DNA of 64,000 bases, taken from Kalaharituber pfeilii (taxonomy: Eukaryota; Ascomycota; Pezizomycetes; Pezizales; Pezizaceae). The position numbers and the translations under genes are program-made. Below are positions 11,800-22,110 of the stretch, piece by piece (position 1 is the first letter of the stretch; each line of letters opens with the position of its first letter). Where the stretch lies: contig WHUZ01000051.1 of assembly GCA_015179045.1 (NCBI GenBank), positions 62,001 through 126,000 on the forward strand, written 5' to 3'. The notes under the pieces were generated by a model. It was given only the letters and a program-made list of their open reading frames with translations, made no database searches and was not told where the DNA came from.

Positions 11800-12680
11800 C
11801 GCGACCATCCCACCTCCAGGCCAAGTCGACTTCATCTCCGCAGGCTCACCCTGCCAAGGCTTCAGGCAACGCGAACCTCGACCGCGATAGCGGAAGATCC
11901 CTTCGCAGCTCTTCCCTCGTCGCTAGTGTCGCCAGCTTCGTCGACTTCTACCGCCCCAAATTCGCCCTTCTGGAGAACGTCCACAGGCACGCCCAGGACC
12001 GCATCAAGAAGAAAGACGGCCTTCCCTACAACGTCTTCTCACAGCTACTGTGCGCGGTCGTCGCGATAGGCTACCAATGCCAACAATTCACACTTGACGC
12101 CTGGTTGTTCGGCTCGTGCCAAACTCGCACCCGTCTCTTCGTCTCCATCGCTGCTCCTGGGCTACGTCTCCCTCCATGACCTGGCCTGGCCGCTCACATG
12201 AACACCCGTCCGCTATCCGCAGCAAAGCGCTCTTTGAGGCCCCAACGGTAAGAAGTTCGGCCGTCGCGAGCTCTATGGACCATGTACGTACCCCTTTGGT
12301 TCTTCTGGTGAGCGCCTAGGTGACCTGCCATGGTTGGGGGACAATCACACTGGCATATGCACCAAGTACCCGGACCATCGGCATTCTCGGATCGAGGGTC
12401 CTCGCGCCCGGATGCTTACGACGCATGTCCTGAAGACGCCAGGATGCAATTCCCTCACCTCGCCATAGCCTACCAGGCGGCACGCGAGTAATGATATAAA
12501 AAAATAAAAGAAAATGCAATTCCCTTCGCCGCGCAATCAACCAAGGACACATGCCAGCGTCACTGGACTTTTATGACCCGTCATGCGCGCGCTTGCGCGA
12601 TATCTCTAGGTCCTGGAGCCGTATTTTTCAAGATGAGCTGTGCAGGACCGTGACGACGGCCATTACGCCTCAGATCTGTC
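11800..12680 (+). pseudogene. DIM-2/Masc2-like C5 DNA methyltransferase catalytic-domain relic
   Basis: The catalytic core of a cytosine-C5 DNA methyltransferase is recognisable across frames. Motif IV is '[13 protein letters not shown]' at about 11825-11863 with the catalytic PCQ. After a frameshift near 11885 come 'SLVASVASFVDFYRPKFALLENV' (motif VI ENV, about 11905-11980), 'FSQLLCAVVAIGYQCQQF' and the motif VIII region 'RTRLFVSIAAPG' (about 12127-12162). Target-recognition-like pieces follow ('GDNHTGICTKYPDHRHSR', about 12339-12393), then 'TVTTAITPQ' near 12650, matching motif IX. The order and the 'ASFVDFYRP...LLENV' signature fit the DIM-2/Masc2 maintenance/de novo clade of ascomycetes, but clade assignment is inference. 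It has stops, at least one frameshift and an A-tail insertion at 12456-12513, and the N-terminal BAH region is absent. Confidence 0.75.
12456..12513 (+). mobile_element. A-tail micro-insertion (58 bp)
   Basis: The target duplication ATGCAATTCCCT lies at 12444-12455 and 12514-12525. The insert begins CACCTCGCCATAGCC and ends GAGTAATGATAT followed by A-rich sequence. It lies within the methyltransferase relic. Confidence 0.9.
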
Positions 12681-12779
12681 CGCGATTTTAACTTGGAGGT
12701 TCTATTTCTAATAAGGTATAGCATTTTGTAATGAACCTGCATTGGCATGGATTTGACTGTTCCCTACTATGGTGGCCAC

Positions 12780-13332
12780 TGATAAGATGATCTGGAGATC
12801 TCCCTAAGGAGAGGGATAATTATGCTAGGCTAATACAAGAAGTCATTCTAAGTGAAAAATTCTCCTTGAATACTATAGTAAGCAATTACGAAGCTGAGAT
12901 CTAGACTCTGACCCAAACCGACCCTTCACTTAGAATATACAGAAGGCACTAGAAAAGGGAGAAAAACGATCCAAAAGCCCCACTAGGAGAATATAACTTC
13001 AAGGATGGCATCCTATACATCTAATATACAGCAAGCCTCAACATATGAGATCCTATCCTGGAACTACTACTGGCCAGGCATGTGCAAAACAATAGCCCAT
13101 TATATTTGGAACTATGACACCTGTGCCCGTATTAGGCCTGTCTACCACGCAACCTACGGATTCCTGAAATCCTTAAAAATACCTACTCGAAGATGGGACT
13201 CCTTTATCTTTTTCCCTTGTCCTCGCCATAGCCCATAGGGCGGCAAGCGAGTATTGATATAAAAAAAAAAAAGAAAAGATGGGACTCCTTGTCCAAGGAC
13301 TTTATTACTGGGCTACCCGAATCAAATGGAAA
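12780..13332 (+). pseudogene. Ty3/gypsy pol relic (integrase N-terminal zinc-binding region)
   Basis: A degraded frame reads 'YEILSWNYYWPGMCKTIAHY', then 'NYDTCARIRP' and, after removal of the A-tail insertion at 13205-13277, 'PTRRWDSLSKDFITGLPES'. The spacing of 'YYWPGM', the paired-Cys region with one Cys lost and 'RWDSLSxDFITGLP' is typical of the N-terminal end of gypsy integrases. The rest of pol is missing or unreadable. No LTR was found. Confidence 0.7.
13205..13277 (+). mobile_element. A-tail micro-insertion (73 bp)
   Basis: The target duplication GATGGGACTCCTT lies at 13192-13204 and 13278-13290, splitting the gypsy integrase relic. The insert carries about 17 extra 5' bases before TCGCCATAGCCC and ends GAGTATTGATAT followed by poly(A). 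Confidence 0.9.
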
Positions 13333-13386
13333 GCCCTGCCATGGCGAACAGCTGCACGCAAGGTCACGTGATAAAAAAAAAAAAAA
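13333..13386 (+). mobile_element. B-tail micro-insertion (about 54 bp)
   Basis: One B-family unit (CCCTGCCATGGCGAACAGC ... GGTCACGTGAT plus poly(A)) at the end of the gypsy relic. No clear target duplication is visible, so the downstream flank may have been rearranged. Confidence 0.75.
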
Positions 13387-13486
13387 CTCGGATACTTCTG
13401 TCGCTGCCATTTTGACTTAGTTGTCCCTTTCATGCTTCATCTTGCACGTAGAATTGCTTACTGTTTTTGCATGCACACGCTGCTAT

Positions 13487-13494
<8 letters not shown>

Positions 13495-13530
<36 letters not shown>

Positions 13531-13535
13531 TTCAC
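13495..13535 (-). mobile_element. Ultra-short poly(A) insertion (41 bp)
   Basis: The target duplication GCTATATCAGGTT lies at 13482-13494 and 13536-13548. Between the copies are only about 34 T and seven bases (ATTTCAC), so on the minus strand this is GTGAAAT plus poly(A): a retroposition event that copied almost nothing but the tail. Confidence 0.75.
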
Positions 13536-13999
13536 GCTATATCAGGTTGATCCAGATTTGTTGCACGCGATCTACTTCATTGGACTCATTATTCTCTCCC
13601 CACTAGTTAGCCGATCTCCGTTGTGCATCCCACATCGGCATACAGTAAGTACAGCGATCGAATAGACAGCTGATGCTCGGCATTCACTCATGCCTGCTCG
13701 CACATAGCACCTGCTGCGGAACGCTGGTTGGCCTGCATCTGCGGCTGAATCTTACGTCTGCATGTCCCACATGCGCTGCTTCAATGCATGCGGCAGCGCA
13801 CTGCGCTTGGATCTAGGGCTAGCTACTCTCAGCCTCACACCAGTCTTGTCCTCAAAGCCTATCTGTATTAAAAGCTGAACGTTCATGCAGTTTCTTACAC
13901 CGATTAGTTGAAATGCCCCTCATGGGTACATTTGGCAGCAAGAGCTTCGCTAGTAGACACATATTTCGTTGCTCATAGATCTTGTCTGCTCCCGAATCC

Positions 14000-14083
14000 G
14001 GTCCGCTCGCTAACGGACCGTCCACTCGTGAGCAGATTGAGTTCGCAAGAGGACCGGGCGAGGACTGAATTCGCGAGCGGACC
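14000..14083. repeat. Short inverted repeat (84 bp)
   Basis: GGTCCGCTCGC at 14000-14010 is the exact reverse complement of GCGAGCGGACC at 14073-14083, and the interior repeats related GGACCG/CTCG words. It may be a small foldback. No coding sequence is evident around it (13549-14670). Confidence 0.4.
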
Positions 14084-14676
14084 AGAACATTAGCAATACC
14101 TAGTAATATCTACATCGGCATGCTCATTTTTATCTTTCTGATTGGTACAGTTATCTGCATTGGCTTAAACTGTGCTTGATTTACTGTGAACTAAAACATC
14201 ATTATTATGATTAGCGGTCGTACCCAATGGAAAGCTCGGATGGCAGCAAATTATGAATTTTTTTGTTTTTATTCTGTAAATGCGCTGGCAGTGCAATTTC
14301 CTATAAATAGTTTTTGTCTTTTGACATTACATGCATCCGTAGTCAAGGTGTAGGTCAACCCCCGTTGGGCCTAACTACATAGCTAACTCCGAAAACATTA
14401 AGGAAAACTATGCGAAAACTAACTGGACTGAATAACCAGAGCTCTCTATGAACCACCCGCTAATGCTTCACCCATTCTAGTAGCTGTACCAGCCTCTCCT
14501 GGCTCCTCACATCCCCTTGATGACGTCCATCCTGTCTGACCATTTCTTTTCCTATATTCAGCAATCTCTAGGATATGTTTCCATGTTAGCCCGGTCACAC
14601 CATCTGCATCCAAGTAATGCTTGTTCTCTTGTTCTGTGTTTCTAATCATTGCTATAGATGGTGGCAGTCCATGCTA

Positions 14677-14818
14677 CAGTCGAACCTCTCATATTTGATC
14701 CTGTGAATCAACTATGCTGGGTTTGAGTCAACTGGGCGGTGGTGATTGTTGCATACTATTTTGCCTTATTGGACAAAACCTGCCGGTGTCGGCGCTATCC
14801 AATATAATAGGTTCGACG
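14677..14818. mobile_element. Pogo/Tc1-like MITE (142 bp)
   Basis: The inverted ends CAGTCGAACCTCTCATATT and, reverse-complemented, CGTCGAACCTATTATATTGG flank a 142 bp unit bounded by TA on both sides (14675-14676 and 14819-14820). A CAGT...AACCT end is typical of pogo/Tc1-type MITEs. No coding sequence. Confidence 0.6.
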
Positions 14819-15014
14819 TACCTACTGCCAATTTGACTGTGGGCCACTAATAAGAAGTCACTGCTTCTTGCAGGTGGCAGCCATTGGCATGAAGCTACCT
14901 CCAGTACGTCTATGTCAACAAGGGTGCCTTAATCTTTATTCATGATTGGAGGCACACAGATGCAACAGGTGGTACTTGTATGACTATTCAGCCTGTCATC
15001 CAATTGTTGTGCAC

Positions 15015-15079
15015 AGCCCTGCCATGGCGAACAGCTGTGAGGGGGGTAACGTGATATTAAAGAAGAAAAAAAAAAAATT
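15015..15079 (+). mobile_element. B-tail micro-insertion (about 65 bp)
   Basis: One B-family unit (AGCCCTGCCATGGCGAACAG ... GGTAACGTGATAT then A-rich). A 7-bp direct repeat TGTGCAC flanks it at 15008-15014 and 15082-15088. Confidence 0.8.
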
Positions 15080-16137
15080 ACTGTGCACCACTAAATTCCA
15101 GTAGAGCTCCCAAGGTAGCAACCTTCTTAGCCCCAGTGAAATGTCAAAGCGACATAGTATATGTACACCCTGACATATTCAAAGTCTGTTGCGAGAGACA
15201 GTGTACACCTGCTGAGATTATTGGGAATACTCTAATATACCAATACATATTTCAGCGCACTCCACACTCTCTTAAATCCTTCATGAATTATCCAGGTTTG
15301 CCTATTTTGGATGCCACCAACGTTTTGCTTAGTTCCTTGGCCCTGTGGATTCTCGGCGTAGAGAAGCTATGCTTCATGCAGTCATATCCTGAAACTGAAA
15401 TTTATTGTTGTTGCCTGGGCCCTGACTAAGCCTCCCTTCCAGTTGCTCGCCCCTGTGACTAAAAAGAAGGAAAATCACAAATGAAAAGAATCAAAATCGA
15501 AACGCCAACGACCACATGTGGTGAAGCTGGTGGTAAACCAACCCCTCTATCCGATAATCTGAACACCCACCGGACTAGTATTATGCTACCATTGGCCTGG
15601 TTCTACGCTTTGCAAACTTGGTCACATTCTGTATTTCATCCCAGTTATGTTTTCGGTCATGCACCTACCAATACTCTTTTCCGACGCTTCAAGCAAAGTA
15701 ACTTCTGCCTTTGGTACGGCTCTCCTTATGCTACCACTGACTTTCAAGACTTAGGGTATTCTACCGGCGTTCGAATACTCAGCATTCTATCTATAGCATA
15801 TCTTGACTCTCACACTCCCATGCAGATATTTCTACAGTTAATAAGATAATTCTAGCCAATGCTTGGACAAGAAAATGGAAGCTGACGGAGAAACATTAGT
15901 TTTAAGTCTATTAGGCAGTCATAATTGGATCGTAGAGCGCCCATAAATCACAAGCAGTGAAATAACAAGGTCCCAGTGGGCACTAGATAGCAAATAAGAG
16001 ATACAAGCTGTCCATTACGTTAGTTAAATCTGAGTCCTCAGGTAATAAGGGTTGCACAAGAAATTTCCTTAGTTTGTCTTAGTTGACATTATAGTCATTA
16101 TTTAAATGCTTATTAGTTATTTATAATCTACCTTCTT

Positions 16138-16171
16138 TTTTTTTTTTTTTTTAATTTCATTACTCCCTGTG
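16138..16171 (-). mobile_element. Ultra-short A-tail insertion (34 bp)
   Basis: The 13-bp target duplication AATCTACCTTCTT lies at 16125-16137 and 16172-16184. The insert on the minus strand is only CACAGGGAGTAATGAAATT plus poly(A), the last bases of the A tail. Confidence 0.8.
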
Positions 16172-16921
16172 AATCTACCTTCTTGTGGTAACTCAGTGCC
16201 AATCTGTAAGCTTTGAGAATCATTGCCCAACACTTCACCATATTGTGCGACGTCGGCTATCTTGCCAAGGGTCAATCAAGAGCAGAAATGGAAATGAGAC
16301 ACATTGTGGTCGAATTCCAAACATGAACACTTAAATACGTACAGTACTTATAGCATCGCCGAATATGCGGAATTCACCACCGCGCTTGTTGAGGGTGCAG
16401 ACTAACAACAAGGTTGCTCCGAGTCATTGTGCATGAAATACTGTTGCACCATTACTTACAACTTAACTTGTCCATCCTTGGACTCAGGATACAGCTATGA
16501 AGATGCTGCTAGAATATCCGTGGTGATGTGAACTAACATCTAGCGGAAGGTTTAATTATCTGAAGCTACTGTCGTAGATTCAAACAACCTTGATAAAAGC
16601 AATTGCGCAAAACCATGCATAAACTTTCCCAATAGCTTGAACCTTTACTGATGTGTTTAGAATTTTATATGCATATAGATTCTAAAATCTAAACGGAAAG
16701 CGAGATTGAGCCTCTAGTAATAGCAGCTCATGCGTTTAGAAGGCCATTAGAGAGCTAGCATATTTGTCGCGGTCACTCCAAGTATTTACTATCCTCCATC
16801 CCATTATTAACCTGCCAACTTGCAGTTTATGCTGCTATCCATATACTATTGGTTCACACAGCTTTCCCATATAGCGACATACTTTCTATGTTCACCAGGG
16901 TTCACCTACCCCCAATCTATA

Positions 16922-17313
16922 TTACGACTGTATGGGGTAATGCAGACTGAAGTGAGGCTTATAAACGGCCCTCAAGCAGAGAGGTTTTACTGCACCGTTC
17001 ATCACCTTCTCCGATGCTTTTGAGGTCTCCGAAGACTGTCCTTTTGTTTTGTTGGGGGTTGTGGGTACCTTCTTCCCCTTTTGCGATGGTTGCACTAAAG
17101 GGGTAGCAGATTTAGAGGGGCATATTGTGTTGCTGGAGTGTGTTGGGAGACAATTTGCTGCGTATGACAGGCGTGGTGGTGTCTCAAGTTCGGTTTGTGT
17201 TTCCCCTTCCTTGGAGTCACACTTCACAATGTCAGCGTGTCGGTCTGTGCATGTGTACCCCCCACTCTCATCAAAGTATTTAAACACACCATCCCATCCG
17301 AACTCTATCACAG
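16922..17313 (-). CDS. Possible exon of an unknown gene
   Basis: The open frame has Lys/Thr/Ser-rich composition and a 'DGVFKYFDESGGYTCTDRH' start, but no ATG at its 5' end. A TAG directly precedes the open part, which could be the AG of a splice acceptor. It lies head-to-head with the DUF4360 gene. No family is recognised and the call is weak. Confidence 0.22.
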
Positions 17314-17427
17314 CCTAACATAGGATTCTCTGCACTTTGTTTCTTGGTCCTCAAGCTTTATACCTCTCAGTGTCTCAGCATTGTAGCAACTCTAGGCTCA
17401 TCCACCATTTTCTCTCCCCCAATCAGC

Positions 17428-18096
17428 ATGCATGCCACTACAACCAGGACAATCACCTGTCTCTTGTTTTTCGTGCTCGCTCTCGCATGTACGCCAAACC
17501 CGGATGACCCCTCACCGAATCCATGGTGGCTATATCCACGACCGCCGCCATGGTGGCTTCAAACTGCCTCTATTTCGGAAATCACTTATGCTGGCACCGG
17601 GTGCCCCGCTGGCACGGTAACCGTCGTTTTTTCTACAAATTCGCTGAAGCTCAGCCTTGAATTTAGCTCCTTCAATGCTAGCGTGGGGCCCGGTATCTCC
17701 ATGCGCGAAAGGCGCAAAAATTGCAATATTGGCCTAATGCTCAGTCATCCTTCAGATTGGGCATTGGGGTTGCACAATCTTACTTACTCTAAATACATTA
17801 CACTTGATCAGAAAGTGACGGCCACTCAGAAGACCTCAATCTGGCTTGACGGTGAAGGCAAGATTGCTACGCAGTTTTCCTCAAGTTGGATTGGTCCACT
17901 CAGTACTGCTCTAACTTCCACTGATGAACTCCAATCCGGCATTCTCTGGCTCCCCGATGACAAGCATACTCTGTACATTAACACTCAATTCGCTCTCGAC
18001 AACTCACAGAACATAGCCGGATCTGGAATGATCAAAGCAGACCCCACCACAGGAAAGCACACTGTTGATCTGGGTTTTGGCATTTCGCCATGTTAA
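17428..18096 (+). CDS. Secreted DUF4360-family protein (222 aa)
   Basis: A single intact exon. The ATG at 17428 is preferred over upstream in-frame codons because it begins a classic signal peptide (MHATTTRTITCLLFFVLALA), with cleavage likely near residues 20-24. A Pro/Trp-rich linker follows (NPWWLYPRPPPWW). The rest carries features of the DUF4360 fold: 'YAGTGCPAGTVTVVFS', then 'FSSFNASVGPGIS' and 'RRKNCNIGLMLSHP', with paired cysteines. DUF4360 proteins are secreted fungal and bacterial proteins of unknown biochemical role. Base composition is ordinary for coding DNA, there is no premature stop, and it is one of the few clearly intact genes here. What it does outside the cell cannot be read from the sequence. 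Confidence 0.85.
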   Translation: MHATTTRTITCLLFFVLALACTPNPDDPSPNPWWLYPRPPPWWLQTASISEITYAGTGCPAGTVTVVFSTNSLKLSLEFSSFNASVGPGISMRERRKNCNIGLMLSHPSDWALGLHNLTYSKYITLDQKVTATQKTSIWLDGEGKIATQFSSSWIGPLSTALTSTDELQSGILWLPDDKHTLYINTQFALDNSQNIAGSGMIKADPTTGKHTVDLGFGISPC

Positions 18097-18602
18097 GAGG
18101 CGGAAGCAGGGAGGAAAACGGATGCCGGAAGGAGAAGAGCAAAAGAGAAAACCGATGAGAATGCAGTTATTGCGAATTTTATGTGGGTGTCACACGGGGT
18201 CCAGATCGAGAAAGGTTCTCATGAGGGTTATCCAACACATACTTGATAGGCGTGGGCGATGGAAGGAAGGCAAGTAGGATGGGGGTGGTGACAATACACT
18301 GCCAATTTTTTTTTTTGTCACTACTCACATCCGTCCTATGATCATGGCGAGACGAAATCACTGCAAGGACTGAGTGCGTAAGGGTATTTAATCGGATGAG
18401 CGGGGCCCGAGGCGTTGTTGCGGCGGACGGACCTGGGAGCGCTTGGTAGTGGCATGCAACTGGAACTGAGTGCTGTTTATTTATTGTTATTGTTATCATC
18501 TTCATTGCCATGACTTTTCATTTCCCTAATGTCCTCCAAATGTGTTTTTTTTTTTTTTTCATTTCGAAACTTCGTAGCTGGAAAACCAAAAAAATACATT
18601 TA
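18097..18602. other. Downstream flank of DUF4360 gene, no gene seen
   Basis: No supported coding region. It contains short poly(T) runs at 18307-18316 and 18544-18559 but no target duplications around them that I can identify. Confidence 0.4.
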
Positions 18603-18612
18603 ATGGGAACCA

Positions 18613-18747
18613 CATTTTGGACTGGGTGGGACAGTGAATTATCGTGAGAAATGGGGGTCTTCGTTTTCCTTTCCGTCTAGTATTTATAATTACACACACA
18701 TGTACCTAAAACATCGCCATAGCCCACAGGGCGGCAAGCGATTAATG

Positions 18748-18777
<30 letters not shown>
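18613..18777 (+). mobile_element. 5'-truncated LINE tail, A family (165 bp)
   Basis: The target duplication ATGGGAACCA lies at 18603-18612 and 18778-18787. The insert ends with ATCGCCATAGCCCACAGGG... and a poly(A) of about 24. It carries about 95 bp of LINE 3' UTR upstream of the stem-loop. Confidence 0.85.
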
Positions 18778-18778
<1 letters not shown>

Positions 18779-19384
18779 TGGGAACCAGAAGCGCAAGTAA
18801 TCACTCTGTAATTCATTTCATAGGACTCAGAAATATTGACGACAACCTTCGGACTTCGTCGAATTATGACGCGCAGAAAAGCAGACCAGCTAAGCATGAG
18901 GAGACAAACACTTCATCACATGTTGTGTATTGGTAAGGGTACAAACTGAAACTTTGCTAAATCGGTAGTGAATGTGTTATTTGGTGTTATGGAATGTACA
19001 AACAGCAAATATAGACATACTTCATAGGCAATGGTAAAATATATAACCTACTTATCCTCCATATTGTGCCATCCTCTGGCTTCTATTTGGGCCCACTTGA
19101 GAATTATTTGCACTCGCAGACAGCTTATGTTGTGATATCGACAATATCGCAATACATCGGTTTTGCGCAATGTACTGGTTGCTAATGTTATTTCCAAGGA
19201 TGTGGATGCCCTAAGCGAGCCAAAAGTACGAAATATATAGACATCTCCAGCTCTTACAATTGGTACGAATTACCAGAATTGATTATAGAGAGCTTTATGA
19301 CCCCTCTAGTATCATAAAATAGCTATAGACTCATAGGGCCGCTCGTGTTGTTGGTTTGTCAAAGTTATTCATTTGACCATGTGG

Positions 19385-19690
19385 TGGGTACAGCACTACG
19401 AGTATGGACCAAACACTGGGGACTGCGACAGCAGATACTAAAATGCACAGCGACCTGGACCAGGACGGTCGAAGGCAGGATGAAAAGAGCACTCCTAGAC
19501 CTAGTCTTCATAGGCCCAGGCCAATGGCAGAGAATAGAAACAACATGGATCGCCTTCTCGGACCATGCAATGACAACAGGGAGATTCACCACCACACAAC
19601 GAGCGAAGACCAGGAACATCAACGTGACCGACTGGGGCAGGTGAGAGGAATTCGTTGAAGAATGGGGGGACCTACCACTGGCGGTGTGAT
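19385..19690 (+). pseudogene. LINE endonuclease fragment (A family)
   Basis: 'RALLDLVFIGPGQWQRIETTW' and 'SDHAMTTGRF' parallel the 10.7-10.8 kb relic (ALLDLVFTRSGDWRKLTLTW, ADHATIRRRL), so this is a second fragment of the same LINE family's endonuclease C-terminus. The frame has a TGA near 19643 and both ends are lost. The following 19691-20290 shows no supported gene. Confidence 0.7.
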
Positions 19691-20304
19691 GACGGCTCAA
19701 CAGCATCCACTCTTTCACACGGGTACTGGTATCTAGAGCTGGCTGAGTGAAGCCTCAAGGGCGGCCTCAATGATCAAATGTCAAGAAAAGGGTCTTCAAT
19801 TGTCTTCTCTGTGCATGTCCATATCTGTCTCTGCTTGCTTGCTTGCTTCCACAGTTCTATGTACATACAATTTATAGACCAACTTCACCTTCCAACTGAG
19901 CCTATACATCCATATCTCGCTTCCTAAATGTAGCTTTCTTCCCCATCCTACGCATGTGTCATAATGTGGCCCTACCGATGAGTACCGCTCCAGCCCGCGT
20001 TTGGCCTTATTCTTTCCATCAGTACCGTGGTTACCACCACATATTACCCCCCTCTCCTAGGCAGCAGCCCTCTGTGTTCGAACCATCCAAAGAAGAAAAC
20101 CAATCCAAAATAACAAAACAAAGAACAATAAAAGACCAGTTAATGTCAAAGTTTAATATGCCCCCCGCATTCCAATTCCCTCTCGCTTCTGCTGCTTCTC
20201 CCAATTTCCTTCTGGTTGTACTCTGCGTTCTCCTGGCTTGTCCTTATATCTCTCAACATGAATTCCCAGTCCATCCAGACAGCAGTCAGTAATGGCTGGA
20301 ATCA

Positions 20305-20442
20305 TTGCTGACTGCCTTCTTTTACCGCCACTGCTTGCCTGGTTTTGCTACGATTCTGCTTATGGCTCATCCAGCCATTACTGACTGCCTTCTTTTACCG
20401 CCACTGCTTGCCTGGTTTTGCTACGATTCTGCTTATGGCTCA
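20305..20442. repeat. Tandem duplication, ~70 bp x 2
   Basis: CTGACTGCCTTCTTTTACCG...TTATGGCTCA occurs twice in direct orientation (about 20309-20371 and 20379-20441) with near identity, joined by CCAGCCATTA. A short inverted echo (AGTCAGTAATGGCTGG) precedes it at 20284-20300. A recent local duplication. Confidence 0.7.
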
Positions 20443-20469
20443 CTTGTATTGAGCAAAATGTTGCTGAGT

Positions 20470-21434
20470 TTTCCTATTTATGATAGATAGTAGTATAGCA
20501 GCTGCCATTATCTCTGTTGTGATGCTTGGCTTGTACTAGCCGCTCTTATAGTCTCTCAAGAATAACTTCTGGTAGAGTTCCTCTATAACAAATACTCTGT
20601 ATCTAGCTTCAATTTCACTTACTACTATTAGTATATTATAGCATATACTATATGCTTTGGCTTTCTATAAGTTTGCTAATCCAATTACCTAATTTGTTTC
20701 TAGATCTATGAGAAGATTAAGCTATTTATAAACCTGCATTAATGTTCAATAAAGCTATAATTCTGAGTTATTCAATATATTAAAAGTACATTCTTTAATT
20801 ATACTTTTATATTAAGATACTATATATACATATAACTTCAATAAATTCTTTTAAGTAATACTAATATAACTATTTATCTTTTTCTTATCTAGAAGTAAAA
20901 TTCTCTTTGCTTCAAGTAATCAGCAAATTTATATCTAATAAGAATAATAATATTTTTCAAACTTTTATAGCTAATACTATTGTATCTAGTAGTAAGTAGC
21001 ACGAGTTAGCTCGAGCTAGCTTATAAGTAAGTAAGCTCGGCTCGAGCTAAGCTCGTTAAATAGAAGGTGAGCTTGAGCTTAATTATATAATATTGATAAT
21101 TAATCTAAACTATTCTATAGCTTTATTCTTCTTACTACTATCTACTAAATTCAGTATTTCTTTTACCATTCTACATGTACTTTTGCTGCAAGTTTCTTTA
21201 CTACTTTCTTTAGCTTCAAAACTATACAAGTTAATTATTAGTTCTATTTCTAACTTATTGTATAAGTTTATTAAAAAAAAAGAAAAATAACTTAGTAAAG
21301 TAAGTTTGTATTAATCTAAATAAAAAACTTGTATTTCTAAACTAACTTAGATCGACTTGAACTAATGTAAACACTATGTATAATTAAATACTAAAAATAT
21401 TACCACTTAATATACTTCCTAAAAACTAGATCAC
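20470..21434. other. AT-rich stretch with MITE-like end
   Basis: Strongly AT-rich, TpA-rich DNA without genes. One end of the MITE family seen at 21435-21737 is present at 20990-21020 (TAGTAAGTAGCACGAGTTAG), but its partner is not obvious. The composition would fit repeat-induced or methylation-driven mutation of an old repeat, though I cannot test this. Confidence 0.45.
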
Positions 21435-21737
21435 TAGTAAGCGGCACGATCCGAGCCAGCTCGAGCTCAAGCGAGCCAAGATCATGCTATTGCCAGCTCG
21501 CTAAAATGCTTAGCCAGTGCAAGGTTTCATAAACTGTAAATACCTAATATAGTCATAATTAGAGACTTCGAGCTCATTCTGACCTACCAACAACTTCGAA
21601 ATGCACAATTTAGCTGATAGTAGTGAGAAAGATGAAAATTTAGCTTAGTTTAGTTTAGTTTGTCAATATTATATATATAATCAATCTAGGCTCGAGCTCA
21701 TGCCAGGCCAGCTCGAGCTAGCTCGTGCCGCTCACTA
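21435..21737. mobile_element. MITE with ~30 bp TIRs (303 bp)
   Basis: The left end TAGTAAGCGGCACGATCCGA and the reverse-complemented right end TAGTGAGCGGCACGAGCTAG form inverted repeats extending through an AGCTCGAGCT-rich segment. The interior is AT-rich and non-coding. No convincing target duplication, so the superfamily is open. Confidence 0.55.
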
Positions 21738-21744
21738 ACCATTG

Positions 21745-22110
21745 ACCATGTATTCTCTTTTCCTTTTCGCTCCATGCAACCTCTTGTATTAATTTCCCCT
21801 AAATAAGATTGTTTACCTGCTGTGCTGAATGTCATGACCTGCTGAACCGCTGTCTGCTGAACCGCTGTCTGCTGAACCGCTGTCTGCTGAACCGCTGTCT
21901 GCTGAACCGCTGTCTGCTGAACCGCTGTCTGCTGAACCACTGTCTGCTGAACCGCTGTCTGCTGAACCACTGTCTGCTGAACCGCTGTCTGCTGAACCGC
22001 TGTCTGCTGAACCGCTGTCTGCTGAATCACTGCCTGCTGAACCGCCGCCTGCCTGCGCTCCATAGATCACGAGCCCCGACCGCGATCCGCCGTTACAGAG
22101 ATCTGTACTT
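21745..22110 (-). repeat. Repeat with TGTAACGGCGGA end and 15-bp minisatellite
   Basis: Positions 21839-22055 hold about 14 tandem copies of the 15-mer CTGAACCGCTGTCTG, which is open in all frames because its length is a multiple of three. The flanks (GCAACCTCTTGTATT on one side; GCCTGCGCTCC and CCGCCGTTACA on the other) match the 35572-35787 repeat, where the minisatellite is degenerate. On the minus strand the unit begins TGTAACGGCGGA, a start resembling that of LTRs, so it may be an LTR-derived repeat with an expanded array. I do not regard the open frames as genes. Confidence 0.6.

Larger units (their letters stand above)
14819..16819. other. Gene-poor stretch with weak open frames
   Basis: Apart from the two tail insertions listed separately there is no gene I can support. 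Two open frames (15136-15429 and 15481-15849, plus strand) have plausible composition but no recognised motif, no intron signals that join them, and no homologue I can name. Confidence 0.4.

Noticed and set aside
17049..17318. Plus-strand frame upstream of the DUF4360 gene
   Set aside because: It overlaps antisense to another weak frame, has no recognised motif and no supported start; it could be 5' flank of the DUF4360 gene.
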